From contig DLHS01000015.1 in NCBI GenBank assembly GCA_002483345.1, forward strand, positions 220,525-284,524: 64,000 nt of DNA, written 5' to 3'. The stretch comes from Bacteroidetes bacterium UBA7662. Lineage in GTDB: Bacteria > Bacteroidota > Bacteroidia > UBA7662. The notes beneath the pieces are model-generated. The model ran no database searches. It was given only the letters and a program-made list of their open reading frames with translations, and was not told the origin of the DNA. Below are positions 18,256 to 26,817 of the stretch, one piece after another. Position 1 is the stretch's first letter. Every line of letters starts with the position of its first letter. The position numbers and the translations under genes are program-made.

Positions 18256-18319
18256 TTTAGAAGGTCTAAAACTTTGTTTTTCAGCCATTTGAGGGCATAT
18301 ACAAAAAAGATGCCCTCAA
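18256..18319. other. Two hairpins in the exbB-gyrA intergenic region
   Basis: The 275-bp gap 18136-18410 contains TTTAGA-AGG-TCTAAA (18256-18270) and a perfect 10-bp stem TTGAGGGCAT / ATGCCCTCAA (18289-18298 with 18310-18319, 11-nt loop). Neither is followed by a T run on the plus strand, so they do not look like terminators. They may lie in the gyrA leader or act as binding sites. The rest of the gap is AT-rich with a TATATATATA run near 18330. Confidence 0.5.
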
Positions 18320-18367
18320 CATAAGCTGTTATATATATAAAAAACGCCTTTTTACCCCTGTTTTGCT

Positions 18368-18375
18368 TATTTTCG
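18368..18375 (+). promoter_or_regulatory. Candidate -7 box TATTTTCG upstream of gyrA
   Basis: One mismatch to TAnnTTTG; the same octamer precedes fbp and the gene at 53597. It lies 35 nt before the gyrA ATG. Confidence 0.35.
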
Positions 18376-18410
18376 TTCACTTATTTTAATTGGCAAAAAC
18401 CCTAAATTGA

Positions 18411-20948
18411 ATGGCAGAAGGCGAAAAAATCATACCTATCAACATTGAGGATGAAATGAAGTCGGCCTACATCGATTATTCGATGTCGGTAATCGTTTCC
18501 CGGGCACTTCCGGATGTTCGCGATGGATTAAAGCCGGTACACCGTCGTGTACTGTATGGTATGCACGATCTGGGCGTAGGCTACAATAAACCTTATAAAA
18601 AATCAGCCCGTATTGTCGGGGAAGTACTCGGTAAGTACCACCCGCATGGCGACTCCTCTGTGTACGATGCCATGGTGCGTATGGCACAGGAATGGAGTAT
18701 GCGGTATATGCTGGTAGATGGTCAGGGTAACTTTGGTTCAGTAGATGGCGACAGCCCTGCTGCCATGCGTTACACCGAAGCCCGTTTCACCCGCATTGCG
18801 GATGAGCTCCTGACGGATATCGAAAAAGAAACTGTTGATTTCCAACTTAACTTCGACGATTCCCTGGAAGAACCAACAGTTCTCCCGGGAAAATTCCCCA
18901 ATCTCCTGGTAAACGGTGCTTCCGGTATCGCGGTGGGTATGGCCACCAACATGGCCCCGCACAACCTCCGGGAAGTGATTGACGGCATCACAGCCTACAT
19001 CGACAACAAAGACATTACCGTAGAGGAGATTATCAAGTACGTCAAAGCACCTGATTTCCCGACAGGAGGTATCATTTACGGCTACGATGGTGTAAGAGAA
19101 GGTTTGCTGACAGGTCGCGGCCGGGTAGTTATCAGGGCAAAGGCCAATATCGAAGTCCTCGACAACGGCCGGGAGCGTATCATCATCACGGAGATTCCGT
19201 TTATGGTGAACAAGGCCGATATGCTGCAGAAAACAGCCGACCTGATCAATGAAAAGAAGATAGAAGGCATCAGCGATCTCCGCGACGAATCCGACCGCGA
19301 TGGTATGCGGATCGTCTACGAAATCAAACGCGATGCCCTGGCCAGCGTAGTGCTGAACCATTTATATCGATATACAAGTCTGCAGAGCACTTTCTCTGTC
19401 AACAACATCGCGCTGGTTCATGGCCGGCCCGTAGCGTTGAATGTGAGAGACCTGATGGTACACTTTGTGGAACACCGCCATGAAGTGGTAATTCGCCGCA
19501 CCGAATACGAGCTGCGGGAAGCCGAGAAAAAAGCCCACATACTTGAAGGCTATCTCATCGCCCTGGATAACCTGGATGCCGTTATCAAGCTCATCCGCGA
19601 ATCACGCACCCCGGACGATGCCCGCGATGGCCTGATGTCGAGCTTCGGCTTGAGCGAGATACAGTCCAAGGCTATACTCGAACTCCGCCTCCAACGCCTC
19701 ACCGGCATGGAACGCGACAAAATCAAAAAGGAATACGAAGAGATCATGGCACTCATCGCGCGCCTGCAGAACATCCTTTCCGATGAAGGCCTGCGGATGC
19801 AGATCATCAAAGACGAGCTGGCAGAAATCCGCGAGCGTTATGGCGACGACCGTCGTTCGGTCATTGAGTACGCAGCCGGTGATTTCCGCATGGAAGACAT
19901 GATAGCGGACGAAGAAGTGGTCATCACCATCTCTCACCTCGGCTATATGAAACGCACCCCGCTGACCGAATACCGGGTACAAAACCGTGGCGGACGGGGC
20001 ATGATGGGCGGCGCTACCCGTGATGCCGACTTCATCGAACACATCTTCACAGCCACTACCCACAATTATATGCTCTTCTTCACAGAGCAGGGTCGTTGTT
20101 TCTGGATGCGGGTGTATGAGATACCCGAAGGTGGCAAAAACACCAAAGGACGCGCCGTGCAGAATATGCTGGCCATACCAAACGATGATAAAATCAGGGC
20201 GTATATCAACGTAAAAACCCTCAGCGACGAGGAATACCTGAATAATACCTTCATTATATTCTGTACCAAGCAGGGTGTGATCAAAAAGACAAGCCTGGAG
20301 GCCTACAGCCGTCCGCGCCAGTCGGGTATCAACGCCATCAGCATCAACGAAGGCGACCAGCTGCTCGAAGCCAGACTGACCACAGGAAACACAGAAGTAT
20401 TGCTGGCAGTGAAGAGCGGACGGGCCATTCGTTTCAACGAAAAAACCGTTCGCAGCATGGGCAGAACCGCTACCGGTGTACGGGGCATCAGCCTCGACAA
20501 TGAGGTGGACGAGGTAGTTGGCATGGTCTGTGTCGATGATCCTGAAAGCACCATACTTGTGGTATCAGAAAAAGGTTATGGAAAACGTTCTGATCTGGAT
20601 GAATACCGGATCACCAACCGGGGTGGAAAGGGCGTGAAAACGCTCAACATTACCGAAAAGACCGGTACGCTGGTTGGTATCATGGATGTAACCGATAACG
20701 ACGACCTGATGATTATCAACAAAACAGGTGTAACCATTCGTTTGTCGGTAGATGAACTGCGGGTTATGGGTCGTGCCACCCAGGGTGTACGTCTGATCAA
20801 ACTGAAAGAAAGCGATACCATTGCATCCATCGCGAAAGTAAGTCGCGAAGAGGAGGATGAAAATACGGTCGTGGAAGAAGGCGATGAAAACGGCACACCG
20901 GATGCCGAAACACCAGACAACGGTACCGAAACTGAAACAGAGGAATAA
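18411..20948 (+). CDS. gyrA: DNA gyrase subunit A
   Basis: 845 aa, full length. It cuts and rejoins DNA in the gyrase A2B2 complex that adds negative supercoils. The catalytic tyrosine is Y121 in AAMRYTEARF. The quinolone region reads HPHGDSSVYDAM, so positions equivalent to E. coli Ser83 and Asp87 are both wild type (S82, D86). The C-terminal wrapping domain has the GyrA box as QNRGGRG, close to the canonical QRRGGKG, which marks gyrase rather than topoisomerase IV. The tail is strongly acidic (Glu/Asp/Thr). It is followed 28 bp later by the TPR gene. Confidence 0.96.
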   Translation: MAEGEKIIPINIEDEMKSAYIDYSMSVIVSRALPDVRDGLKPVHRRVLYGMHDLGVGYNKPYKKSARIVGEVLGKYHPHGDSSVYDAMVRMAQEWSMRYMLVDGQGNFGSVDGDSPAAMRYTEARFTRIADELLTDIEKETVDFQLNFDDSLEEPTVLPGKFPNLLVNGASGIAVGMATNMAPHNLREVIDGITAYIDNKDITVEEIIKYVKAPDFPTGGIIYGYDGVREGLLTGRGRVVIRAKANIEVLDNGRERIIITEIPFMVNKADMLQKTADLINEKKIEGISDLRDESDRDGMRIVYEIKRDALASVVLNHLYRYTSLQSTFSVNNIALVHGRPVALNVRDLMVHFVEHRHEVVIRRTEYELREAEKKAHILEGYLIALDNLDAVIKLIRESRTPDDARDGLMSSFGLSEIQSKAILELRLQRLTGMERDKIKKEYEEIMALIARLQNILSDEGLRMQIIKDELAEIRERYGDDRRSVIEYAAGDFRMEDMIADEEVVITISHLGYMKRTPLTEYRVQNRGGRGMMGGATRDADFIEHIFTATTHNYMLFFTEQGRCFWMRVYEIPEGGKNTKGRAVQNMLAIPNDDKIRAYINVKTLSDEEYLNNTFIIFCTKQGVIKKTSLEAYSRPRQSGINAISINEGDQLLEARLTTGNTEVLLAVKSGRAIRFNEKTVRSMGRTATGVRGISLDNEVDEVVGMVCVDDPESTILVVSEKGYGKRSDLDEYRITNRGGKGVKTLNITEKTGTLVGIMDVTDNDDLMIINKTGVTIRLSVDELRVMGRATQGVRLIKLKESDTIASIAKVSREEEDENTVVEEGDENGTPDAETPDNGTETETEE

Positions 20949-20976
20949 ACCAATCAAAGAAACTCAAAACACGATT

Positions 20977-22107
20977 ATGAAAAAGTATCTGCTAACCGCC
21001 CTGATGCTTATTGTGAGCGTATCCATGTACGCCCAAAGCCAGAAAGTGCAAACAGCCATCATCGCGCAGCGCACCGGTGATCTCGAAAAAGCCAAAACGG
21101 CCATTGATGAAGCTGTTCAGCACCCTAAAACCATCAACGATGCCAAAGCATGGTATTACCGCGGTGATATCTATCTTCAGCTGAACGGAAATCCTCAATA
21201 CGCAGGTACTGATATGTTGAAGGCTTCACTGGAAAGCTTTAAAAAATGTCTCGAATACGACAAGAAGAAGGATTACACAGATGAAATCAACAACAGCAAA
21301 TTACGTCTGGTAACCGGAAACCTGTATAACAGGGGCGTTGAAGAGTTCACACAAAAGCAATACGCAGCTTCTCTGGCGACGTTTGAAGTACTGATGGGCA
21401 ACGTTGGTCCTGAATTTGATACGGCCGTTTATTTTAACGCCGCACTTGCGGCAGACAAACTTAAAGACCTGAACAAATCAAAGCTGTACTTCAACAAGTT
21501 GCTGGAGATGAAATATCTCAAGCCTGCCATCTATCAGACCTTGGCTCAGATTGCCAAAACAGAGAAAGATACTGCCGCTGCCCTGCAGTACCTGACCGCC
21601 GGCCGCAAAGAATTTCCGGGCGAAGTTGGACTGGTAATCGATGAACTGAATATCTATCTCTCGCAAAACCGCCAACAGGAAGCCATTAAAAACCTGCAGG
21701 ACGCGGTTGTGCTGGATCCCACCAATCATTTGCTGTATTTCGCCCTCGGAACAGCTTATGACCAGACAAAACAGCCTGCCAAAGCAACTGAAAACTACCT
21801 GAAAGCCATTGAAATAAAAGCGGACTACTTCGATGCGATTTATAACCTGGGTGCCTTGTACTTCAATACTGCCGCGGAGTTATTGAATGTGGCAAACAAA
21901 ATCCCTTTCAATGAGCAGAAAAAATACGATGCAGCCTTGTTGAAAGCAAAAGAAGAGTTCCGCAAAGCACAACCGCACCTGGAAAAAGCACATGCTTTAG
22001 ATGCCAAAGATCTGAATACCATCATATCCCTCCAGCAATTATATGCGCAGTTGGGTATGAATGATAAGTCGATGGAAATGAAGAAAAAACGGGAAGCCCT
22101 GAAATAA
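20977..22107 (+). CDS. Secreted tetratricopeptide-repeat protein
   Basis: 376 aa from ATG 20977, which begins the signal peptide MKKYLLTALMLIVSVSMYAQ; an upstream in-frame ATG lies inside gyrA. The mature protein is helical with several TPR units (for example around residues 150-180, 245-290 and 300-330, LYFALGTAYDQTKQPAKATE being typical). It probably serves as a periplasmic interaction scaffold. No catalytic motif is visible. It is downstream of gyrA and ends at a strong terminator. Confidence 0.85.
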   Translation: MKKYLLTALMLIVSVSMYAQSQKVQTAIIAQRTGDLEKAKTAIDEAVQHPKTINDAKAWYYRGDIYLQLNGNPQYAGTDMLKASLESFKKCLEYDKKKDYTDEINNSKLRLVTGNLYNRGVEEFTQKQYAASLATFEVLMGNVGPEFDTAVYFNAALAADKLKDLNKSKLYFNKLLEMKYLKPAIYQTLAQIAKTEKDTAAALQYLTAGRKEFPGEVGLVIDELNIYLSQNRQQEAIKNLQDAVVLDPTNHLLYFALGTAYDQTKQPAKATENYLKAIEIKADYFDAIYNLGALYFNTAAELLNVANKIPFNEQKKYDAALLKAKEEFRKAQPHLEKAHALDAKDLNTIISLQQLYAQLGMNDKSMEMKKKREALK

Positions 22108-22123
22108 TTCACAGGACTGGTGC

Positions 22124-22160
22124 AAAAAAGCTGTCTTTCTCACGGAAGACAGCTTTTTTT
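22124..22160 (+). terminator. Rho-independent terminator after the TPR gene
   Basis: AAAAAAGCTGTCTT (22124-22137) pairs perfectly with AAGACAGCTTTTTT (22146-22159) across an 8-nt loop, ending in a T run. It closes the gyrA-TPR unit 6 bp before the next start codon. Confidence 0.9.
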
Positions 22161-22165
22161 GTGTC

Positions 22166-23524
22166 ATGAATGTACCGGAGTCTTTTGCCCGTCGTTTGCA
22201 GGAGGAATTGCCTGAAGAAACAACGGGACTGTTAGCCGCCATCACAGCATCAAAAGCAGTCACCAGCATCCGGCTGAATACTGCCAAAACAACACATTTG
22301 CCTTTCGTTACCGGAGATACGGTACCCTGGGAAAAGAATGCTTTTTATCTTCCCGAAAGACCTGTTTTTACACTTGACCCGCTTTTTCATGCCGGTGCCT
22401 ATTATGTACAGGAAGCATCCTCTATGCTTTTAGGGCAAGTAGTGAAACAATTAGCCGGCATACAAACCATCCTGGATTTATGCGCGGCACCAGGGGGTAA
22501 AAGTACACAGCTTATCAGCTGCCTGCCCACCGATGGTGTACTGGTGGCGAATGAAATATTACCCAACCGGGCCGCTGTACTGGCTGAAAATCTAACCAAA
22601 TGGGGCGACAAACGGGTAATTGTGACCAATAACAGACCAGCAGACTTCCTGAAAACAACCGTTCGATATGATCTGGTAGTCTGTGACGCCCCCTGCAGCG
22701 GTGAGGGGCTCTTCCGCCGCGATCCGGATGCCATGAAAGAATGGTCTGCTTCCAGTCCTCAGAAATGTGCTGTCCGCCAACGCGGTATACTCAGCTCAGC
22801 CATGGAATTGGTAAAACCTGGCGGGTATCTCATTTATTCAACCTGTACCTATGCAGTAGTCGAAAATGAGGAAGTTGTTCATTCACTGATTGCAGCCGGA
22901 TTTACTCCGCAGGCTGTAAAAGTACCGGAGGACCACGGATTTATGGATTCTTTCCATTTAGGGAAAACAGGGCATGCAGCCTGTATGTTCAGAGCCATGC
23001 CCCATAAAGTAGCAGGAGAGGGGTTCTTTCTGGCTGTTTTACGAAAACCGACTGCGGTAATTAATACAGTCATGTCTGCTAAAAAAGTGACTATTGAATT
23101 AATTGACCCAAATATTCCTTTTTTTAATGCTGATATACTTTGTAAACAATTAACGGTGAGGTATAAAGGAAATATTTACGCCTGGACTGCCCCTGTCAAA
23201 AATGCCATGGAACAATTGAGCAGTAAACTGAATATCCTCAAAGCAGGAATTCGTCTGGGCAAATGGCAAGGTTCTGTGTTTATACCCGACCATGACGCTG
23301 CCTTAAGTGCCGAAAAGCTCACAGATACAGAAATCATAGAACTTGTACTGGAAGAGGCGAGGTGGTATCTCTCCAAACTGCCGTTTAATTACAGGGCCGC
23401 GGACAATGGTTGGAAAGTGGTCAGTTATCATGGATTAGCGTTGGGTTGGGTACAATTGTTAGCCGATAGCAGCTATAATCATTATCCCAATGCCTGGAAA
23501 ATCAGGATGTCGCTGCCAGCCTGA
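22166..23524 (+). CDS. RsmF/NOL1-type RNA 5-methylcytosine methyltransferase
   Basis: 452 aa SAM-dependent RNA m5C methyltransferase. The SAM motif DLCAAPGGK is at 104-112. The two catalytic cysteines of the NOL1/NOP2/Sun family are C177 in DAPCSGEG and C227 in YSTCTYA. A C-terminal extension of about 150 aa resembles the PUA-like region of RsmF/YebU. The target is probably 16S rRNA (C1407 in E. coli), by inference. Its 3' end overlaps convergent coaE by 23 bp. The ATG stands right after the upstream terminator, so its promoter must overlap the TPR gene end or the terminator. Confidence 0.9.
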   Translation: MNVPESFARRLQEELPEETTGLLAAITASKAVTSIRLNTAKTTHLPFVTGDTVPWEKNAFYLPERPVFTLDPLFHAGAYYVQEASSMLLGQVVKQLAGIQTILDLCAAPGGKSTQLISCLPTDGVLVANEILPNRAAVLAENLTKWGDKRVIVTNNRPADFLKTTVRYDLVVCDAPCSGEGLFRRDPDAMKEWSASSPQKCAVRQRGILSSAMELVKPGGYLIYSTCTYAVVENEEVVHSLIAAGFTPQAVKVPEDHGFMDSFHLGKTGHAACMFRAMPHKVAGEGFFLAVLRKPTAVINTVMSAKKVTIELIDPNIPFFNADILCKQLTVRYKGNIYAWTAPVKNAMEQLSSKLNILKAGIRLGKWQGSVFIPDHDAALSAEKLTDTEIIELVLEEARWYLSKLPFNYRAADNGWKVVSYHGLALGWVQLLADSSYNHYPNAWKIRMSLPA

Positions 23525-24095
23525 GTAGGGCAGCATGAATCTCCAGTACCTGTGGAATCAAGGCTTTGTGGCCGTCATTTTGAATCACAAAATCGGCTCT
23601 CTTGATTTTTTCTTCCTCAGGCCATTGATTCTTAAGCCTTTCAAGCACCTGTGCCCTCGTAAAGTGATTCCTGGCCATTACCCTGTCGATCCGTAGCCCT
23701 TCAGGAGCCGTTACGACAATGATTTTATCCAATGATTTAAAAGAGCCGCTTTCATATAAAAGCGCTGCTTCCTTAAGCACGTATGGACTTTTCTGAAGTG
23801 CTGCCCATTTTTGGGTGTCATTGGCTACGGCAGGATGTACCAACGCATTGAGCTGGTCAAGCTTTTCTGGTTCAGAAAAGGCAACTTTGGAAATCAGGGC
23901 ACGGTTAAGGCCCGCTGCCGTATAGGCTTCTTCGCCAAAAAGATCAATTATCCGGCTTTTGAGTTCTGTATCTTCTGTCATCAATCGTTTGGCGGCAGCA
24001 TCTGCATCATATACCGGTATACCCAGTTGTGCAAAAAGCTGGCAAACGGTTGTTTTTCCGCTTCCCATTCCACCTGTTATGCCAACCTGAATCAT
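23502..24095 (-). CDS. coaE: Dephospho-CoA kinase
   Basis: 197 aa, the last step of coenzyme A synthesis: phosphorylation of the 3' hydroxyl of the dephospho-CoA ribose. P-loop GGMGSGKT at 8-15, then VYDADAAAKRLM and the CoA-binding LVHPAVAND, with VVTAPEGLRIDRVMARN near the lid. It is the last gene of the nusB-DUF1573-yajC-ybbR-coaE run; its ATG overlaps the ybbR stop by 4 bp. Confidence 0.95.
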   Translation of the reverse strand: MIQVGITGGMGSGKTTVCQLFAQLGIPVYDADAAAKRLMTEDTELKSRIIDLFGEEAYTAAGLNRALISKVAFSEPEKLDQLNALVHPAVANDTQKWAALQKSPYVLKEAALLYESGSFKSLDKIIVVTAPEGLRIDRVMARNHFTRAQVLERLKNQWPEEEKIKRADFVIQNDGHKALIPQVLEIHAALLRLAATS

Positions 24096-25054
24096 GGTAA
24101 AATATAGTCAATACTGGCCGGATACACGTAGTACCGAAGCACGTCCGGATTTTTGCAGCTTACTTTCAGGGTAAGGTGCCCGCTGGAGGTCCGTTGACTC
24201 CAATGGCTGGTTATTTCAAAATCTTCCGCCTTGACATTTTTATAATGGTGTAAACCTGTTTCAAAACGAACTTCCGCCCAGGCAGGTACCAGACGAATGC
24301 CGGCAGGAGCATTCCGAAGCTGTATGGGGAGATTAAACTCCCCTTCCGTAATACGGTTAACAGGAATTTCAACGACTACCTGCTTTTTCCGGATGAACAG
24401 ACGGGTATCAGCAGGTGGACGGATGGCCAGTTTAAGCCGGAGATTTTTTTTGAGCAGACCGGTTTTATAGCTTTCAAGCCATAATTTCTCCGGGAATTTT
24501 ATGTCAGGTGTAAAGCTGTAAACTCTTACTGAATCCGGGAGGTACCGTAAATCACCTGTCTGTCCATATTCTCTGGCAAAACGCAAATCTAAATCCGCGG
24601 TTATGGCAATCTGCCTGCCATATAATTTACGGTAAGGAAAGTGCAGGGTATCGGGCGTAACGGATTGAAATTGAATTCCGGGCAATAATTGCTGTTGCCA
24701 CTGTCTTTCCAGATCAAATACCCGTACAAGCGTACTGTCGTTATATAATCCGGGATAGGCATGTAGTTTGAATTTTTTTATCCGCTGATATTGCCTTATC
24801 AGATCAAGTCCCCTTCCAAAAACATGAATTTTGACGTATTCAGGAGATTTTTGGTCAATTTCCATGTCTTCAAGATGTGGGCTGGCTACGACCTGGATTT
24901 CGAAACTGTGCCGATAGGAGGCATTCACAGCAGTCAGGAACCACAGCAATAACGAAACAAGCCAGGCAAGCAGAAAGATAAGTCTTTCACGCTGCCTGGC
25001 TCTGTTCGTCCAGATCTTACGCAGTTTATCAGAAAACGCGTTGATAGCCTTTAT
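24092..25054 (-). CDS. ybbR: YbbR/CdaR-like membrane-anchored protein with a non-canonical start
   Basis: 320 aa if started at ATA 25054-25052. The frame is open from inside yajC, but no ATG, GTG or TTG occurs before TTG 24949, which would cut into the membrane anchor (residues about 25-43, LIFLLAWLVSLLLWFLTAV). The ATA overlaps the yajC TAA as ATAA, the same geometry as an ATGA overlap. The rest has the all-beta YbbR repeat character, with segments such as PVNRITEGEFNLPIQLRN and PSIDYILP-like ends. YbbR/CdaR proteins in Firmicutes regulate diadenylate cyclase; no cdaA is visible here. If the ATA start is wrong, the annotated product would begin at 24949 (285 aa). Confidence 0.7.
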   Translation of the reverse strand: MKAINAFSDKLRKIWTNRARQRERLIFLLAWLVSLLLWFLTAVNASYRHSFEIQVVASPHLEDMEIDQKSPEYVKIHVFGRGLDLIRQYQRIKKFKLHAYPGLYNDSTLVRVFDLERQWQQQLLPGIQFQSVTPDTLHFPYRKLYGRQIAITADLDLRFAREYGQTGDLRYLPDSVRVYSFTPDIKFPEKLWLESYKTGLLKKNLRLKLAIRPPADTRLFIRKKQVVVEIPVNRITEGEFNLPIQLRNAPAGIRLVPAWAEVRFETGLHHYKNVKAEDFEITSHWSQRTSSGHLTLKVSCKNPDVLRYYVYPASIDYILP

Positions 25055-25395
25055 TTTTTGGCAACCTTCTCTACCGGATAGGCAGCAAGCGTATTTTCTG
25101 GTGAAATGGCAGATTTTTCAATTTTAAGACGATTCTGACCTTCTGTTTCTATCAGTACAGTCGTGTCGTTTATTTCTACCACCTTGGCATGAATACCACC
25201 AATAGTAACCACTTTGTCGCCTTTGTTGATGTTTTCACGGAAATTCTTCTGGTCCTTCGCCTTTTTGCTCTGAGGACGAATCATGAAGAAATAAATCACC
25301 ACGAAAATGAGCAGCCAGGGGAGAAGAGCTGTCCAGGGATTTGAATTACCACCTTCGGCAGGTGGGGCCATGAGTAAGAGATAGTTATATAACAT
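25051..25395 (-). CDS. yajC: Preprotein translocase subunit YajC
   Basis: 114 aa single-pass membrane protein accessory to SecDF-YidC. The helix WTALLPWLLIFVVIYFFMIR is at about 22-41, followed by the family motif RPQSKKAKDQ and the cytoplasmic GDKVVTIGGIHAKV. Length fits the family (85-115 aa). It lies 12 bp after the DUF1573 gene and overlaps the putative ybbR start by 4 bp. Confidence 0.95.
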   Translation of the reverse strand: MLYNYLLLMAPPAEGGNSNPWTALLPWLLIFVVIYFFMIRPQSKKAKDQKNFRENINKGDKVVTIGGIHAKVVEINDTTVLIETEGQNRLKIEKSAISPENTLAAYPVEKVAKK

Positions 25396-25407
25396 GTTTG
25401 TTGTTGA

Positions 25408-25866
25408 TTAATCAGAGATTACTTCAGAACGGATCTTTAACTCGTTCACATTGGGAATGGTATTCGCCACAACCGTAACTTGCTTTTCCTGTACACCAGA
25501 GCGGTTTTCACTGTTGAACTGTACTTTAATGTAGCCCACTTCGCCAGGTTTGATCGGCTCTTTGGAAAATTCCGGCACAGTACAGCCACATGAACCGGCA
25601 GCCGTACTGATAATCAGATCGGATTTGCCGGTATTGGTGAACTTAAAGGAATATGTAACCTTCTCACCCATGGTGATTTTACCAAAGTCGTGGAGGGTCT
25701 TTTCAAAGGTCATTTGCGGCAACTTGTCAGGATCTACCGCTCCATTGTTTTCCGCTGAAATTGGATTGGCTATAACCGAGCTGTCAACGCTTTCGTCACC
25801 TTTTTTGTCGTCGCATGCAATAGCTACCGCTGCGAGCAAACAGAGTGCAATAAGTTTATTTTTCAT
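25408..25866 (-). CDS. DUF1573 lipoprotein
   Basis: 152 aa with signal and lipobox (LLAAVAIAC, C18), so it is probably a lipoprotein. The DUF1573 domain at about 50-150 contains FGKITMGEKVTYSFKFTNTG and CGCTVPEFSKEPIKPGE, an immunoglobulin-like fold with a conserved CxC. It is a standard Bacteroidota neighbour of nusB and yajC. Its biochemical role is not established. The ATG overlaps the nusB stop by 4 bp. Confidence 0.88.
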   Translation of the reverse strand: MKNKLIALCLLAAVAIACDDKKGDESVDSSVIANPISAENNGAVDPDKLPQMTFEKTLHDFGKITMGEKVTYSFKFTNTGKSDLIISTAAGSCGCTVPEFSKEPIKPGEVGYIKVQFNSENRSGVQEKQVTVVANTIPNVNELKIRSEVISD

Positions 25867-26810
25867 TCTAAAAGTCCTCTTCCTGTTTTTTGAATCATAC
25901 CTTTTTCCTGCATTTCCTTGCTGATGGAGTCAAGCAGCCCGTTTACAAAAACGTTGCTTTTGGGCGTACTGTACAATTTGGCCAGTTCAATATATTCGTT
26001 AATCGATACTTTCACAGGGATACTCTCCGCGTAAGCCAGTTCTGCCATGGCCATTTTGATGAGCAAAACATCTACCTGCGCAATCCGGTCCACATCCCAG
26101 TGTTTGGTGCGTTCCTGTATCATACTACTGTACAGTTCATCATTGACAATGGACTTGCGGAAGAGGGTGAGGGCAAAATGCCAGTCCTCTTCCCAATCCT
26201 TCGAAATACTGATAAGCCTGAAATGATCTTTCGACTTAAATATCTCCTTGATGGTTTTGATTACAGCAGAACCTACCAACTCCTGGTCAGATTCCCAGTA
26301 CATGCTTTTTTCTTCCAGAAAGGAGCTTACATAGTCACTTTTCTGGACAATCTGACGGTATAAAAACAAGGTAATGTCCTGGTCTTCGCCGGCTGTTTTG
26401 TCTTCAGAAGATATGTATTGCTGGTATTCCTCCGTCTTTACCAGATCCATATACACCTTGCGCAACATGTCCATGTCGAGCAATTGATTCTTAATCTTAA
26501 ACTTCTTAAGAAGCTGGTTATATTCTTGGTTTTCTGATAGATATGATGAAAATAAGTTGCCTGAAAACTTGCGGGTTTCTTTCCGGTTCTGGATGGTGGC
26601 CATCATTTTCGCGTCTCTTTCGTCGGCGTAGTGGTGGCTGTATTGCACCAGATCATCCAGTACTTTGAGCGATAGCACATAGGCTTCGGTCATTTTCTCG
26701 ATGTTGCGGTAAAGCTCCTTTTCGCCTTTCTCCAGATCCCGGACTTCGGAACTGTACCAGGCGTACATGGATTGCAGCGTTTTCAGCCGGATGTGTCGTC
26801 GATTTAGCAT
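25863..26810 (-). CDS. nusB: Transcription antitermination factor NusB (long form)
   Basis: 315 aa, about twice the usual 140-160 aa. The NusB fold is in the C-terminal part, about 190-305, with DRIAQVDVLLIKMAMAELAY and the RNA-contacting INEYIELAKLYSTPKSNVFVNGLLD. The N-terminal half (MLNRRHIRLKTLQSMYAW onward) is a helical extension typical of Bacteroidota NusB. NusB with NusE binds boxA and prevents early termination in rRNA operons. It lies 7 bp after the dehydrogenase gene and overlaps DUF1573 by 4 bp. Confidence 0.9.
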   Translation of the reverse strand: MLNRRHIRLKTLQSMYAWYSSEVRDLEKGEKELYRNIEKMTEAYVLSLKVLDDLVQYSHHYADERDAKMMATIQNRKETRKFSGNLFSSYLSENQEYNQLLKKFKIKNQLLDMDMLRKVYMDLVKTEEYQQYISSEDKTAGEDQDITLFLYRQIVQKSDYVSSFLEEKSMYWESDQELVGSAVIKTIKEIFKSKDHFRLISISKDWEEDWHFALTLFRKSIVNDELYSSMIQERTKHWDVDRIAQVDVLLIKMAMAELAYAESIPVKVSINEYIELAKLYSTPKSNVFVNGLLDSISKEMQEKGMIQKTGRGLLE

Positions 26811-26817
26811 CCGGGTC

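Noticed and set aside
18289..18319. Hairpin upstream of gyrA as an intrinsic terminator
   Set aside because: The stem is not followed by a T run on the plus strand, and no plus-strand gene ends upstream of it.
24092..25054. ybbR as a frameshifted pseudogene
   Set aside because: The reading frame is open along the membrane anchor and the whole body. Only the start codon is abnormal.
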